From Scatomorpha pullicola (GTDB lineage Bacteria; Bacillota; Clostridia; Oscillospirales; Oscillospiraceae): DNA of 20,696 nt. The DNA lies in the NCBI GenBank assembly GCA_018716545.1, contig DVJU01000067.1, forward strand, positions 1 through 20,696, written 5' to 3'. Below, one piece after another: positions 8,821-14,454 of this stretch (within the stretch, counting starts at the first letter, position 1; every line of letters starts with the position of its first letter). The position numbers and the translations under genes were made by a program. Below the pieces are notes generated by a model. It searched no databases. It saw nothing but the letters and a program-made list of their open reading frames with translations, and was not told where the DNA came from.

Positions 8821-10110
8821 TCAGGATGTGAAGATGGTGGAGATGCCGGGTATGTACGTGATGATCAGCAGGACGAGTATCGAGGCTAATATCAACGGTA
8901 CGACGGCTCTCGATATTTGCTTCAGGTTCACCTTGGCGACGCCGCAGGCCACGTACAGGTTGACGCCGACGGGAGGCGTGTAGAGGCCGATGGCGAGGTT
9001 GACTATCATGACGACGCCGAGATGGATGAGGTCTATGCCGAGAGCCTGGGCAACCGGGACAAAGAGCGGGGTGAAGATGTACAGCGCGCTGGTGGAGTCG
9101 AGGAAGCAGCCGGCTATCAGCAGCAGGATGTTGACGATGATGAAGAATATGATGGTGCTGCCGCCGGTGAGGTCGGTGAGCGCGCCGGAGATGGCGAGGT
9201 CGAGGCGGCTGCGGGTGAGGACGTAGGAGAACATGCTGGCCGTCGCCGTGATAAAGAGGACGGTGGCGCTGGTGCTGGCCGAATCGATGATGATGGCCTT
9301 GAGCTCCTTGAGCTTGACGGTCTTGTACACGAACACGCCGACGATCAGGCCGTACACGACGGAGACAGCCGCGGCCTCGGTCGGGGTGAAGATGCCGCCG
9401 TAGATGCCGCCGAGGATGATGACGGGCATCAGCAGACCCCAGAAGGCCTTTTTGAAGGCGACCCAGCGGTCATGCCAGCTGGCCTTCGGCAGCTTGACGA
9501 GGTTGGCCTTGCGGCCGAGGATGAGAGCTGCGGCGATAAGAGCCGCGCCCATAATCAGTCCGGGGATGACGCCGGCCTTGAAAAGGTCGCCGATGCCGAC
9601 GCCGGAGGCAATGGAGCCGTACACGACGAAGGTGATGCTGGGCGGGATTATGACGCCTATGGCGCCGGCGCTCGCCATGAGCGCGGCGGAGAAGCTGGGA
9701 CTGTAGCCGGAGCGGATCATGCCGGGGATCATGACCAGACCCAGGGCGGCGACGGTGGCCGGGCCGGAGCCGGAAATCGCGGCGAAGAAGCAGGAGACGA
9801 TGACGCAGACGATGGCGAGGCCGCCGCGCAGGTGGCCGACGCATGCCTCTGCGAGGTTGATCAAGCGCTTGGATATCTGCGCCTTGTCCATGATGTTGCC
9901 GGCGAGGATGAAGTAGGGGATGGCCAGCAGGACGAACTTGCTCATGGACGAGCTGAACATCTGCGGCATGGCGCTCATGACGGTGTCCAGCGGACGGCCG
10001 GCGCCCTGGACGAGCATGGCTGCAATGCTGGATACGCCGAGGCAGACGGCTATCGGCGCGCCCATTATGAGAAGCAGGGCGAAGCTTATGAACAGTACGG
10101 CAGCTATCAT
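8821..10110 (-). CDS. dctM: TRAP transporter large permease subunit (DctM family)
   Basis: This 429-residue, highly hydrophobic membrane protein of about 11-13 predicted helices forms the transport channel of a tripartite ATP-independent periplasmic transporter and uses the sodium gradient. It starts MIAAVLFISFALLLIMGAPI, has the DctM-typical FAAISGSGPATVAALG segment and the IGVIIPPSITFVVYG segment, and ends with the usual LYTPPVGVNLYVACGVA region. The start overlaps the dctQ stop in an ATGA, so translation is coupled, and GGAGG sits 10 nt upstream. Together with dctQ and dctP it forms a complete TRAP system. Known TRAP cargo are carboxylates, sugar acids, sulfonates and a few sugars. The symbol denotes the family, not dicarboxylate specificity. 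Confidence 0.95.
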   Translation of the reverse strand: MIAAVLFISFALLLIMGAPIAVCLGVSSIAAMLVQGAGRPLDTVMSAMPQMFSSSMSKFVLLAIPYFILAGNIMDKAQISKRLINLAEACVGHLRGGLAIVCVIVSCFFAAISGSGPATVAALGLVMIPGMIRSGYSPSFSAALMASAGAIGVIIPPSITFVVYGSIASGVGIGDLFKAGVIPGLIMGAALIAAALILGRKANLVKLPKASWHDRWVAFKKAFWGLLMPVIILGGIYGGIFTPTEAAAVSVVYGLIVGVFVYKTVKLKELKAIIIDSASTSATVLFITATASMFSYVLTRSRLDLAISGALTDLTGGSTIIFFIIVNILLLIAGCFLDSTSALYIFTPLFVPVAQALGIDLIHLGVVMIVNLAIGLYTPPVGVNLYVACGVAKVNLKQISRAVVPLILASILVLLIITYIPGISTIFTS

Positions 10111-10607
10111 TTCTCTATGGCCTCCTTTCCGTCAGCGGACTCGGGTTTGACTTTCGCTTCCTCTATCGTCGCCTGCGCGAAGCGTATCGTGATGAATACA
10201 GCGCCGAAGGGGACGAAGGTGGCGTAAATCCACTCGGGCCACTGCATGGCGGCGGTGACCATGCCGAGGTTGTACTGGTTGATGACCATCAGCACGCCGT
10301 AGTAGCAGAGCACGGCGGAGAAGACGGTGCACAGGGCGTAGACAAAGACGAGCAGCGCCTTGCGAGCCTTGAAGTTTACGGCGTCGGGAAGTATCGTGAG
10401 GCCGAGGTGCGCGCGGCGCTTGGCGGCGATCGCGGTGCCCATCATGCTGAGCAGTATGAACAGGTAGGTGGCTATCTCCTCGGAGAAGGCCAGCGAGCCG
10501 ATACCGGTCCAGCGGCATATGACGTTTGCAAAGGTGATGCAGACCATCACTACAGTGCAGATAATGCAGATTATCTCCTCTATGGAGTCAAGTATCTTGT
10601 TGAACAT
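10107..10607 (-). CDS. dctQ: TRAP transporter small permease subunit (DctQ family)
   Basis: A 166-residue protein with four hydrophobic segments (about residues 12-32, 46-64, 86-108 and 126-148). The DctQ signature of a first helix followed by VICRWTG, then AFSEEIATYLFILLSMMG and the RRAHLGL motif, is clear. It is the small membrane partner of DctM. GGAGGT at 10615-10620 precedes the ATG. The gene begins 15 nt after dctP and its stop overlaps the dctM start by 4 nt. The C-terminal 20 or so residues are charged and probably cytoplasmic. Confidence 0.93.
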   Translation of the reverse strand: MFNKILDSIEEIICIICTVVMVCITFANVICRWTGIGSLAFSEEIATYLFILLSMMGTAIAAKRRAHLGLTILPDAVNFKARKALLVFVYALCTVFSAVLCYYGVLMVINQYNLGMVTAAMQWPEWIYATFVPFGAVFITIRFAQATIEEAKVKPESADGKEAIEK

Positions 10608-10622
10608 CTCGCATACCTCCCG

Positions 10623-11648
10623 TCAGGCTTCGATGCCGAAGGCCGCGCAGGCGTCAGCTCCGAAGTAGTCGAACATCTCCTGCTTGAAGTCGGCGACGGC
10701 CTCCTCGAAGGCGGCCATCTCCTCGTCGGTGAGATAGGTGACGGTCATTCCTTCCTCCTTGAACTTCTCAATGGTCGCGGCCTCCTCGTTGACGAGGGTC
10801 TCGCGGCCCCAGTCGCAGGCCTCGCTGGCGCACTCGGCGAGGAGCTCCTGGGTCTTGGGCTCAAGGCTCTCCCAGACCTCGGTGTTGGCGATAAAGAGGT
10901 CGCTCTCGTAGGAGTAGTTCCAGAGGGTCAGATAGTCCTGAACCTCGTACATCTTGGAGGAATCGGTGATGGAGACGCCGTTCTCCTGCCCGTCGAGGGT
11001 GCCCTGCTGTATCGCGGTGAAGACCTCAGACCAGTTCATGGCGGTGGGGTCGGCGCCCAGGGCGTTGAAGAAGCCCATGAAGACGACGCTGCCGGGGACG
11101 CGGATCTTCAGGTGCTCGACGTTCTCGGGAGTGCGGACTTCGTGCTTGGAGTTGGTCAGCTGGCGGAAGCCGTTGTGGAAGCTGCCGAGGTAGGTCATGC
11201 CCTTCATGGCCAGACGCTCGGCGTAGTAGTCCTTGCCGGTGGAGTCGATGACGGCGACGGCCTCGTCATAGTCCTCGAATATCCAGGGAATGGTGGCCAC
11301 AGGCAGCTTCTCGTCTATGACGGCGAGGGTGCAGGTGGCGTAGGCCGCGAGGTCCACGCTGCCGGAGGCGATCATCTCGATGCCTCGGGAGGCGTTGCCG
11401 TTGGCCAGCTGGTCGTTCGGGAACACGGCGACGGTCACGTTGCCGCCGGAGCGCTCCTCGACAAGAGCGGCAAAGTAGTCGGCGACGCGCGCATCGATCT
11501 GAGTGTCCGTGCCGTTGACGGCCATCGTCAGCTCGATGGTCTGGTACTCGCCCTCGGCACGGCCGTCATCGACGGCAGTGGAGCAGCCGCTCAGCAGCAT
11601 GACGAGAGCCATCGCCAGACAGGCGAGCTTCAGTCCTTTTCTTCTCAT
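10623..11648 (-). CDS. dctP: TRAP transporter solute-binding lipoprotein (DctP family)
   Basis: This is the extracytoplasmic binding protein that captures the substrate and hands it to DctQM. The 341-residue chain begins with a lipoprotein signal peptide: basic MRRK, a hydrophobic core, then lipobox L19-S20-G21-Cys22, which anchors it to the outer face of a Gram-positive membrane. Family landmarks are GFRQLTN (160-166), HLKIRVPGS (179-187) with the substrate-carboxylate arginine at 183, and TAIQQGTLDGQENG (211-224). The conserved Arg implies an acidic group (carboxylate or possibly sulfonate) on the ligand. GGAGGGA lies just before the ATG. It is the first gene of the operon, behind the promoter and operator described at 11689-11772. 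Confidence 0.95.
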   Translation of the reverse strand: MRRKGLKLACLAMALVMLLSGCSTAVDDGRAEGEYQTIELTMAVNGTDTQIDARVADYFAALVEERSGGNVTVAVFPNDQLANGNASRGIEMIASGSVDLAAYATCTLAVIDEKLPVATIPWIFEDYDEAVAVIDSTGKDYYAERLAMKGMTYLGSFHNGFRQLTNSKHEVRTPENVEHLKIRVPGSVVFMGFFNALGADPTAMNWSEVFTAIQQGTLDGQENGVSITDSSKMYEVQDYLTLWNYSYESDLFIANTEVWESLEPKTQELLAECASEACDWGRETLVNEEAATIEKFKEEGMTVTYLTDEEMAAFEEAVADFKQEMFDYFGADACAAFGIEA

Positions 11649-11687
11649 TTTTCTCCCTCCTGATTGGTTTTCTCAATCTCTGCTTGA

Positions 11688-11710
11688 AAAGTCTCCCGAC
11701 AAAAGACTTT
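11688..11710. repeat. Second dyad, related to the candidate operator
   Basis: AAAGTCT (11688-11694) and AGACTTT (11704-11710) form a 7-bp inverted repeat with a 9-nt gap. Inside it, GACAAAAGAC (11698-11707) is the exact reverse complement of GTCTTTTGTC at 11726-11735, which runs into the first palindrome. The two sites are thus inverted copies of a 10-bp word, 28 bp centre to centre, and could be a paired operator in the dctP leader. Confidence 0.45.
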
Positions 11711-11730
11711 CAACTGCTGTAATATGTCTT

Positions 11731-11741
11731 TTGTCAGACAA
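11731..11741. promoter_or_regulatory. Candidate GntR/FadR-family operator
   Basis: TTGTC-A-GACAA is a perfect 11-bp palindrome starting 1 nt downstream of the predicted -10 box and covering the predicted transcription start. FadR-subfamily regulators commonly bind short palindromes with TTGT/ACAA-like arms. The gene for such a regulator is adjacent. Binding here would block initiation. Confidence 0.5.
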
Positions 11742-11742
11742 C

Positions 11743-11772
11743 ATGTTAACACGCTCAGAAAACCCGCGTCAA
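11743..11772 (-). promoter_or_regulatory. Probable sigma-A promoter of the dctP operon
   Basis: Read on the - strand, TTGACG (11772-11767) and TAACAT (11748-11743) are separated by 18 nt. This is a 5/6 and 4/6 match to the sigma-A consensus. The predicted start would fall near 11736, leaving a leader of about 88 nt before dctP. The position directly upstream of the palindrome at 11731-11741 supports a regulated promoter. Confidence 0.55.
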
Positions 11773-11842
11773 CCTTGAAAAAACGATTCTCGCTTTCAAC
11801 CAATTATTTCATTAGAAATTTGTTCACAACTTACAAGAAAAG

Positions 11843-11876
11843 AACCGTCAGCACCTGTTAACAGGGGCTGACGGTT
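11843..11876. terminator. Rho-independent terminator of the GntR regulator gene
   Basis: AACCGTCAG (11843-11851) pairs with CTGACGGTT (11868-11876), with an inner CCTG/CAGG stem around TTAA. Read on the - strand it is followed by CTTTTCTT, so it ends the GntR gene and insulates the dctP promoter. On the + strand TAGGTTTTT follows, so it may work both ways. Confidence 0.8.
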
Positions 11877-11896
11877 AGGTTTTTCGACACTATTGT

Positions 11897-12622
11897 CTAT
11901 TCCTTGACAACATCGAGGAAGTAGGTGCTGTGTATGAATTCCTCCAGGCCGTCCAGATTTTTGCTGGCGAGCATGTCGTACATCCTCCAATGGACGTCGA
12001 TGTGCTCGCGGCTGCGGCCGGTTTTTATCATGGTCTCGACGGTTTTGTGGCGCACGGAATAGGTGAGGGTGCGGACGACCCGGTTTATCTTGTCGACCAG
12101 CTCGTTTTGACACAGGGCGGACACCGCCTCGTGAAAGGCGTCGTCTGCGCGGAAGCTGGCTTCGACTATGTCCTCGCCGGCCGCGCCGGAGGCGGCGGCC
12201 TCGAAGTCCTCCAGCTTGCGCCGGATGTCGGCCAGCTGCTCCGGGTTCTCCTTCTTGACAGCGAGGCGCATGATGCCGACCTCTATCAGCTCGCGCAGCT
12301 CCATAAGGCTGTCAAAATCCCGGGCGCCGTTGAGTATGACGCCGTAGACCATCGGGTCGATCATGCTCTCCTGGAATCCGTTGGCAACGAATGTGCCCTC
12401 GGATCGGCGGCTTTCCAGGACGCCCAGATAGGCGAGTATCTTCGTGGCCTCACGCACGCTGGTGCGCGCAACGCCCAGCTTGGCGGCAAGTTCAGGCTCG
12501 CTCGGCAGGCGGTCGCCGGGCTTGAGCTCGCCGGAAACCATGCCGTCAGTCAGGCAGTTTATAACCTGCTGAACCACAGACTCGCTTTTGAGGTTCTTGA
12601 GATATTTTGCCTGTTCCGCCAA
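11897..12622 (-). CDS. GntR-family (FadR subfamily, FCD domain) transcriptional regulator
   Basis: This 241-residue regulator has an N-terminal winged helix (about 12-80; GELKPGDRLPSEPELAAKLGV followed by ARTSVREATK, then the wing SEGTFV) and a C-terminal helical FCD ligand domain (about 100-232). Candidate metal/ligand residues are Asp160-x3-His164 and the His207/His211/His231 group. FCD regulators usually sense the substrate or an intermediate of the adjacent catabolic operon. The gene is upstream of, and in the same direction as, the TRAP/transketolase operon but is separated by a terminator. The start is TTG 12622: GGGAGGG (12630-12636) lies 7 nt upstream, and the nearby ATG (12629) is out of frame. 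The family is clear; the effector is unknown. Confidence 0.93.
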   Translation of the reverse strand: MAEQAKYLKNLKSESVVQQVINCLTDGMVSGELKPGDRLPSEPELAAKLGVARTSVREATKILAYLGVLESRRSEGTFVANGFQESMIDPMVYGVILNGARDFDSLMELRELIEVGIMRLAVKKENPEQLADIRRKLEDFEAAASGAAGEDIVEASFRADDAFHEAVSALCQNELVDKINRVVRTLTYSVRHKTVETMIKTGRSREHIDVHWRMYDMLASKNLDGLEEFIHSTYFLDVVKE

Positions 12623-12694
12623 GACGCATCCCTCCCGCTTTGTACTACGGCCGACCGCATGTTAGATATCATATGAATGACAGATACTTAAGTT

Positions 12695-12724
12695 ATCATA
12701 ACACGCGCGTCAGGAATACGTCAA
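12695..12724 (-). promoter_or_regulatory. Probable sigma-A promoter of the GntR regulator
   Basis: On the - strand TTGACG (12724-12719) and TATGAT (12700-12695) are 18 nt apart, 5/6 matches at both boxes. It has the same -35 hexamer and spacing as the dctP promoter. I see no TTGTC/GACAA palindrome here, so autoregulation by the same site is not indicated. Confidence 0.6.
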
Positions 12725-12757
12725 GTAATTGTTTAGCAATGGAAATTCTGTACGCTT

Positions 12758-13153
12758 TTAGCTGAAGGATAGGGGCGGCGCGCCGCTGTCCTGCTGGGGG
12801 CTGAGGTTTTGCAGGGCGGTCCGCGACGACAGACCGTACAGAACCCGCTCGGTGAGGGCGGCGAGAAACTGCGAGGTGTGCGGGCGCGAGTCGAGGGTGC
12901 AGCCCATCAGCTCCTCCAGCGCAGGCAGGCTGCGTTCCCAGGCGATTATTGACACGGTGCGAATGTTGCGCTCCACGGTCTTCCAGGAGGCGCCGTAACG
13001 TTTCCCCACCTCGGCGTACACCAGCTTTGTGACGAGCGTCAGCCGTTCCGGATCTTCCACACACAGCTCCACGGCCTGCGCCGTCTGAAAATAGCCGGCG
13101 TAGTTAGGCGTGATACCAAGGCGGTGTAATAAGCTGAAAATCTCGCTGTTCAT
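12758..13153 (-). CDS. Stand-alone Spo0A C-terminal (DNA-binding) domain protein
   Basis: The 131-residue protein matches the Spo0A effector domain over residues about 10-90. It has LGITPNYAGYFQTAQAVELC, then EDPERLTLVTKLVYAEVGKRYG, and the recognition-helix segment KTVERNIRTVSIIAWERS, which parallels the SRVERAIRHAIEVAW block of Spo0A. There is no phospho-receiver domain upstream: the frame begins MNSEIFSLLHRLG, and no receiver-like coding sequence is visible in the following 400 bases. The last 35 residues are low-complexity and unlike Spo0A. A GGAG lies about 10 nt before the ATG, with AGAAG closer in. Without a receiver it would not be switched by phosphorelay. It could compete with Spo0A at 0A boxes or act constitutively. 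A perfect 0A box lies 137 bp upstream. Confidence 0.85.
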   Translation of the reverse strand: MNSEIFSLLHRLGITPNYAGYFQTAQAVELCVEDPERLTLVTKLVYAEVGKRYGASWKTVERNIRTVSIIAWERSLPALEELMGCTLDSRPHTSQFLAALTERVLYGLSSRTALQNLSPQQDSGAPPLSFS

Positions 13154-13289
13154 TCTTCTGTCACTCCAACTCTCTTTTAAAGTCCAGAAGCTTCCGAAGC
13201 TGGCGTGCCGATACCTGACGCCGCTCAGAGAGTTTACGCTGTTATGCGCGGCGGCGCCCCGACTGTACGATTTCTACACTTGTCCTTAT

Positions 13290-13296
13290 TTCGACA
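13290..13296 (-). promoter_or_regulatory. Candidate Spo0A binding site (0A box)
   Basis: The - strand reads TGTCGAA, a perfect 0A-box core flanked by A/T (CTGTCGAAATAAG), upstream of the gene for a Spo0A-type DNA-binding domain. A 7-base word also occurs by chance inside genes of this window (for example near 6054 and 18013), so the support comes from its position. Confidence 0.4.
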
Positions 13297-13516
13297 GCAG
13301 CTCCGAACCGGCTCTGTCACGCAGTTCTCCGGTACAATTGCAACCATCCTGCCAAAGCCCTCGCCCCTGGCATTGTAAATCACCTGTCGGTAACAATTAT
13401 ACGGAAACGAGCGAAAAACTCCACGCATTACAATACATATTTTCGTTTTTTTAATTAACTTTGCACGAGAACCCCGGGCGGCTATTGGGGGAGTGTCACA
13501 CATGCGCGGCAGAGGC

Positions 13517-13545
13517 TTTGCACAGGGGGCGGGCTGTGGTATAAT
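13517..13545 (+). promoter_or_regulatory. Probable extended -10 promoter of the TudS-like gene
   Basis: A consensus TATAAT (13540-13545) is preceded by TGG, giving an extended -10 (TGnTATAAT). A weak -35 (TTTGCA, 13517-13522) lies 17 nt upstream. The transcript would begin near 13552, only a few bases before the first possible GTG start. Confidence 0.55.
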
Positions 13546-13554
13546 GGGAGCACG

Positions 13555-14124
13555 GTGAAAGCCGGGGTGGAAGCTTTGTTTGAAGACGGAAGAAGTAAAA
13601 AAGTGGTATTCATAGCACACTGCCTTTTGAATCAGAACGCCATATCCGACGGCACGGCGGTCCGGCCTGCGGCCTTTGAACAGCTCGCGTATGCGCTGCT
13701 CGAGCGCGAGATCGGCATAGTCCAGATGCCGTGCCCGGAGCTGTGCTGCCTGGGGCTTGACCGCGGCGACGAGGCGGGCGGGCAGCGAGACGTTCTTGAG
13801 GAGAACACGCGCATCCGTGCTGAAATGCAAAAGCCTCGCGCGCACGGACGTCTGACGGCGCTTGTGGAGCAGGTGATGTGGCAGATAGGCGAGTATCACA
13901 GGCACGGGTTTGAAATCCTGGGCGTCATAGGCGCCAACCGCTCGCCCAACTGCGGCGTGGAGACGACCTCAGCCGGGAACGTGGAGACGGCTGGGATGGG
14001 GCTGTTCATGGACGCGCTCAGCCGCGCCATGGAGGAGGCCGGAATATCGATACCCATGACGGGGCTGAAGGCTTCGGACAGCCTCGAGGAGAAGCTCCCG
14101 TGGCTGTATGCGGTGGATGGATAA
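13555..14124 (+). CDS. TudS/DUF523-like putative desulfidase
   Basis: This 189-residue protein resembles the TudS-related family (4Fe-4S enzymes; TudS removes sulfur from thiouracil). Three cysteines expected to hold the cluster are in place: Cys23 in AHCLLNQN, Cys60 in PCPE and Cys133 in RSPNCGVE. Extra Cys64/65 follow the CPE motif. The family usually begins just before the KKVVFIAHCLLNQN stretch, so the first 12 or so residues here may not be translated. GTG 13555 has GGGAG 4 nt upstream but lies almost on the predicted transcription start. GTG 13567 and TTG 13576 (with GGGGTGG before it) are realistic alternatives. It is a single-gene unit between its own promoter and a hairpin. The true substrate is unknown; thiolated bases or other thioamides are possible. 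Confidence 0.8.
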   Translation: MKAGVEALFEDGRSKKVVFIAHCLLNQNAISDGTAVRPAAFEQLAYALLEREIGIVQMPCPELCCLGLDRGDEAGGQRDVLEENTRIRAEMQKPRAHGRLTALVEQVMWQIGEYHRHGFEILGVIGANRSPNCGVETTSAGNVETAGMGLFMDALSRAMEEAGISIPMTGLKASDSLEEKLPWLYAVDG

Positions 14125-14129
14125 CAAGG

Positions 14130-14158
14130 CAAGGCGCCGGATGTGCTCCGGCGCCTTG
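14130..14158. terminator. Terminator-like GC-rich hairpin after the TudS-like gene
   Basis: CAAGGCGCCGG (14130-14140) and CCGGCGCCTTG (14148-14158) form a perfect 11-bp stem with a 7-nt loop, 6 nt after the stop codon. No good T run follows on either strand, so termination may be partial or the stem may protect the mRNA end. Confidence 0.6.
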
Positions 14159-14174
14159 CAGCGTTTAGATTTGG

Positions 14175-14333
14175 TTAACGTATCAGCACGGAGCTCATCC
14201 TTTCCATGCGGGCATAGGCGTGCTCAAACAGCATGGCGCTGCTCTCGCACCAGCGCCAAAGCCCATATGCGCCGCCGCCCAACGCTCCCCGCTCCCGCCG
14301 GCACCCGTTGCGGCAGAGGGGGTGCCAGGTCAC
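14175..14333 (-). pseudogene. Possible small protein or degraded gene remnant
   Basis: On the - strand a frame open for just over 52 codons ends at TAA (14175-14177). Its last 35 or so residues look protein-like, with a run reading YGLWRWCESSAMLFEHAY and a MERMSS segment near the C-terminus. The only usable start is GTG 14333, and no Shine-Dalgarno lies upstream. A stop codon closes the frame a few codons further up. This could be the surviving 3' end of a decayed gene or chance in GC-rich DNA. I do not recognise a family. Confidence 0.2.
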
Positions 14334-14368
14334 AGAGAGGGGAAAGACGTGAGACTATACAGCAAGTC

Positions 14369-14401
14369 AAAAGATCTGACTGTAGATCAGTCAGATCTTT
14401 T
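14369..14401. terminator. Rho-independent terminator, two-way, downstream of the PucR gene
   Basis: AAAAGATCTGACTG (14369-14382) and CAGTCAGATCTTTT (14388-14401) form a perfect 14-bp stem with a 5-nt loop. The terminal A/T pairs provide a U tract on either strand. It lies 54 nt beyond the end of the PucR gene and is likely its terminator. Confidence 0.8.
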
Positions 14402-14454
14402 CATGTATTCAGTATTGCTACAATGCGCACGTAACCTCTATTCATCCGGCGCCA

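Larger units (their letters stand above)
13154..13554. other. Divergent intergenic region between the Spo0A-domain gene and the TudS-like gene
   Basis: About 400 bases without a convincing gene. It holds a 0A-box match (13290-13296), a tight GCTTC-C-GAAGC palindrome (near 13188-13200), a TATAAT on the - strand (13396-13401) with only a poor -35, an AT-rich stretch around 13425-13465, and the + strand promoter at 13517-13545. The open frames here have no ribosome site and no recognisable protein features. Confidence 0.5.
14125..14454. other. Intergenic region with two hairpins and a possible small or broken ORF
   Basis: A 330-base spacer between the convergent TudS-like and PucR genes. It contains hairpins at 14130-14158 and 14369-14401 and the candidate - strand ORF at 14175-14333. 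Nothing else recognisable was seen. Confidence 0.5.

Noticed and set aside
8021..11663. Long + strand frames opposite the transketolase and TRAP genes
   Set aside because: They are reverse shadows of well-supported genes with Asp/Glu/Gly/Ala/Val-biased composition and no recognisable domain.
13110..13454. + strand open frame in the divergent intergenic region
   Set aside because: No ribosome site, it overlaps the Spo0A-domain gene and candidate regulatory sites, and the translation looks random.
13234..13905. - strand open frame overlapping the TudS-like gene
   Set aside because: It is antisense to a gene with conserved cysteine motifs and reads through promoter DNA; no protein features.
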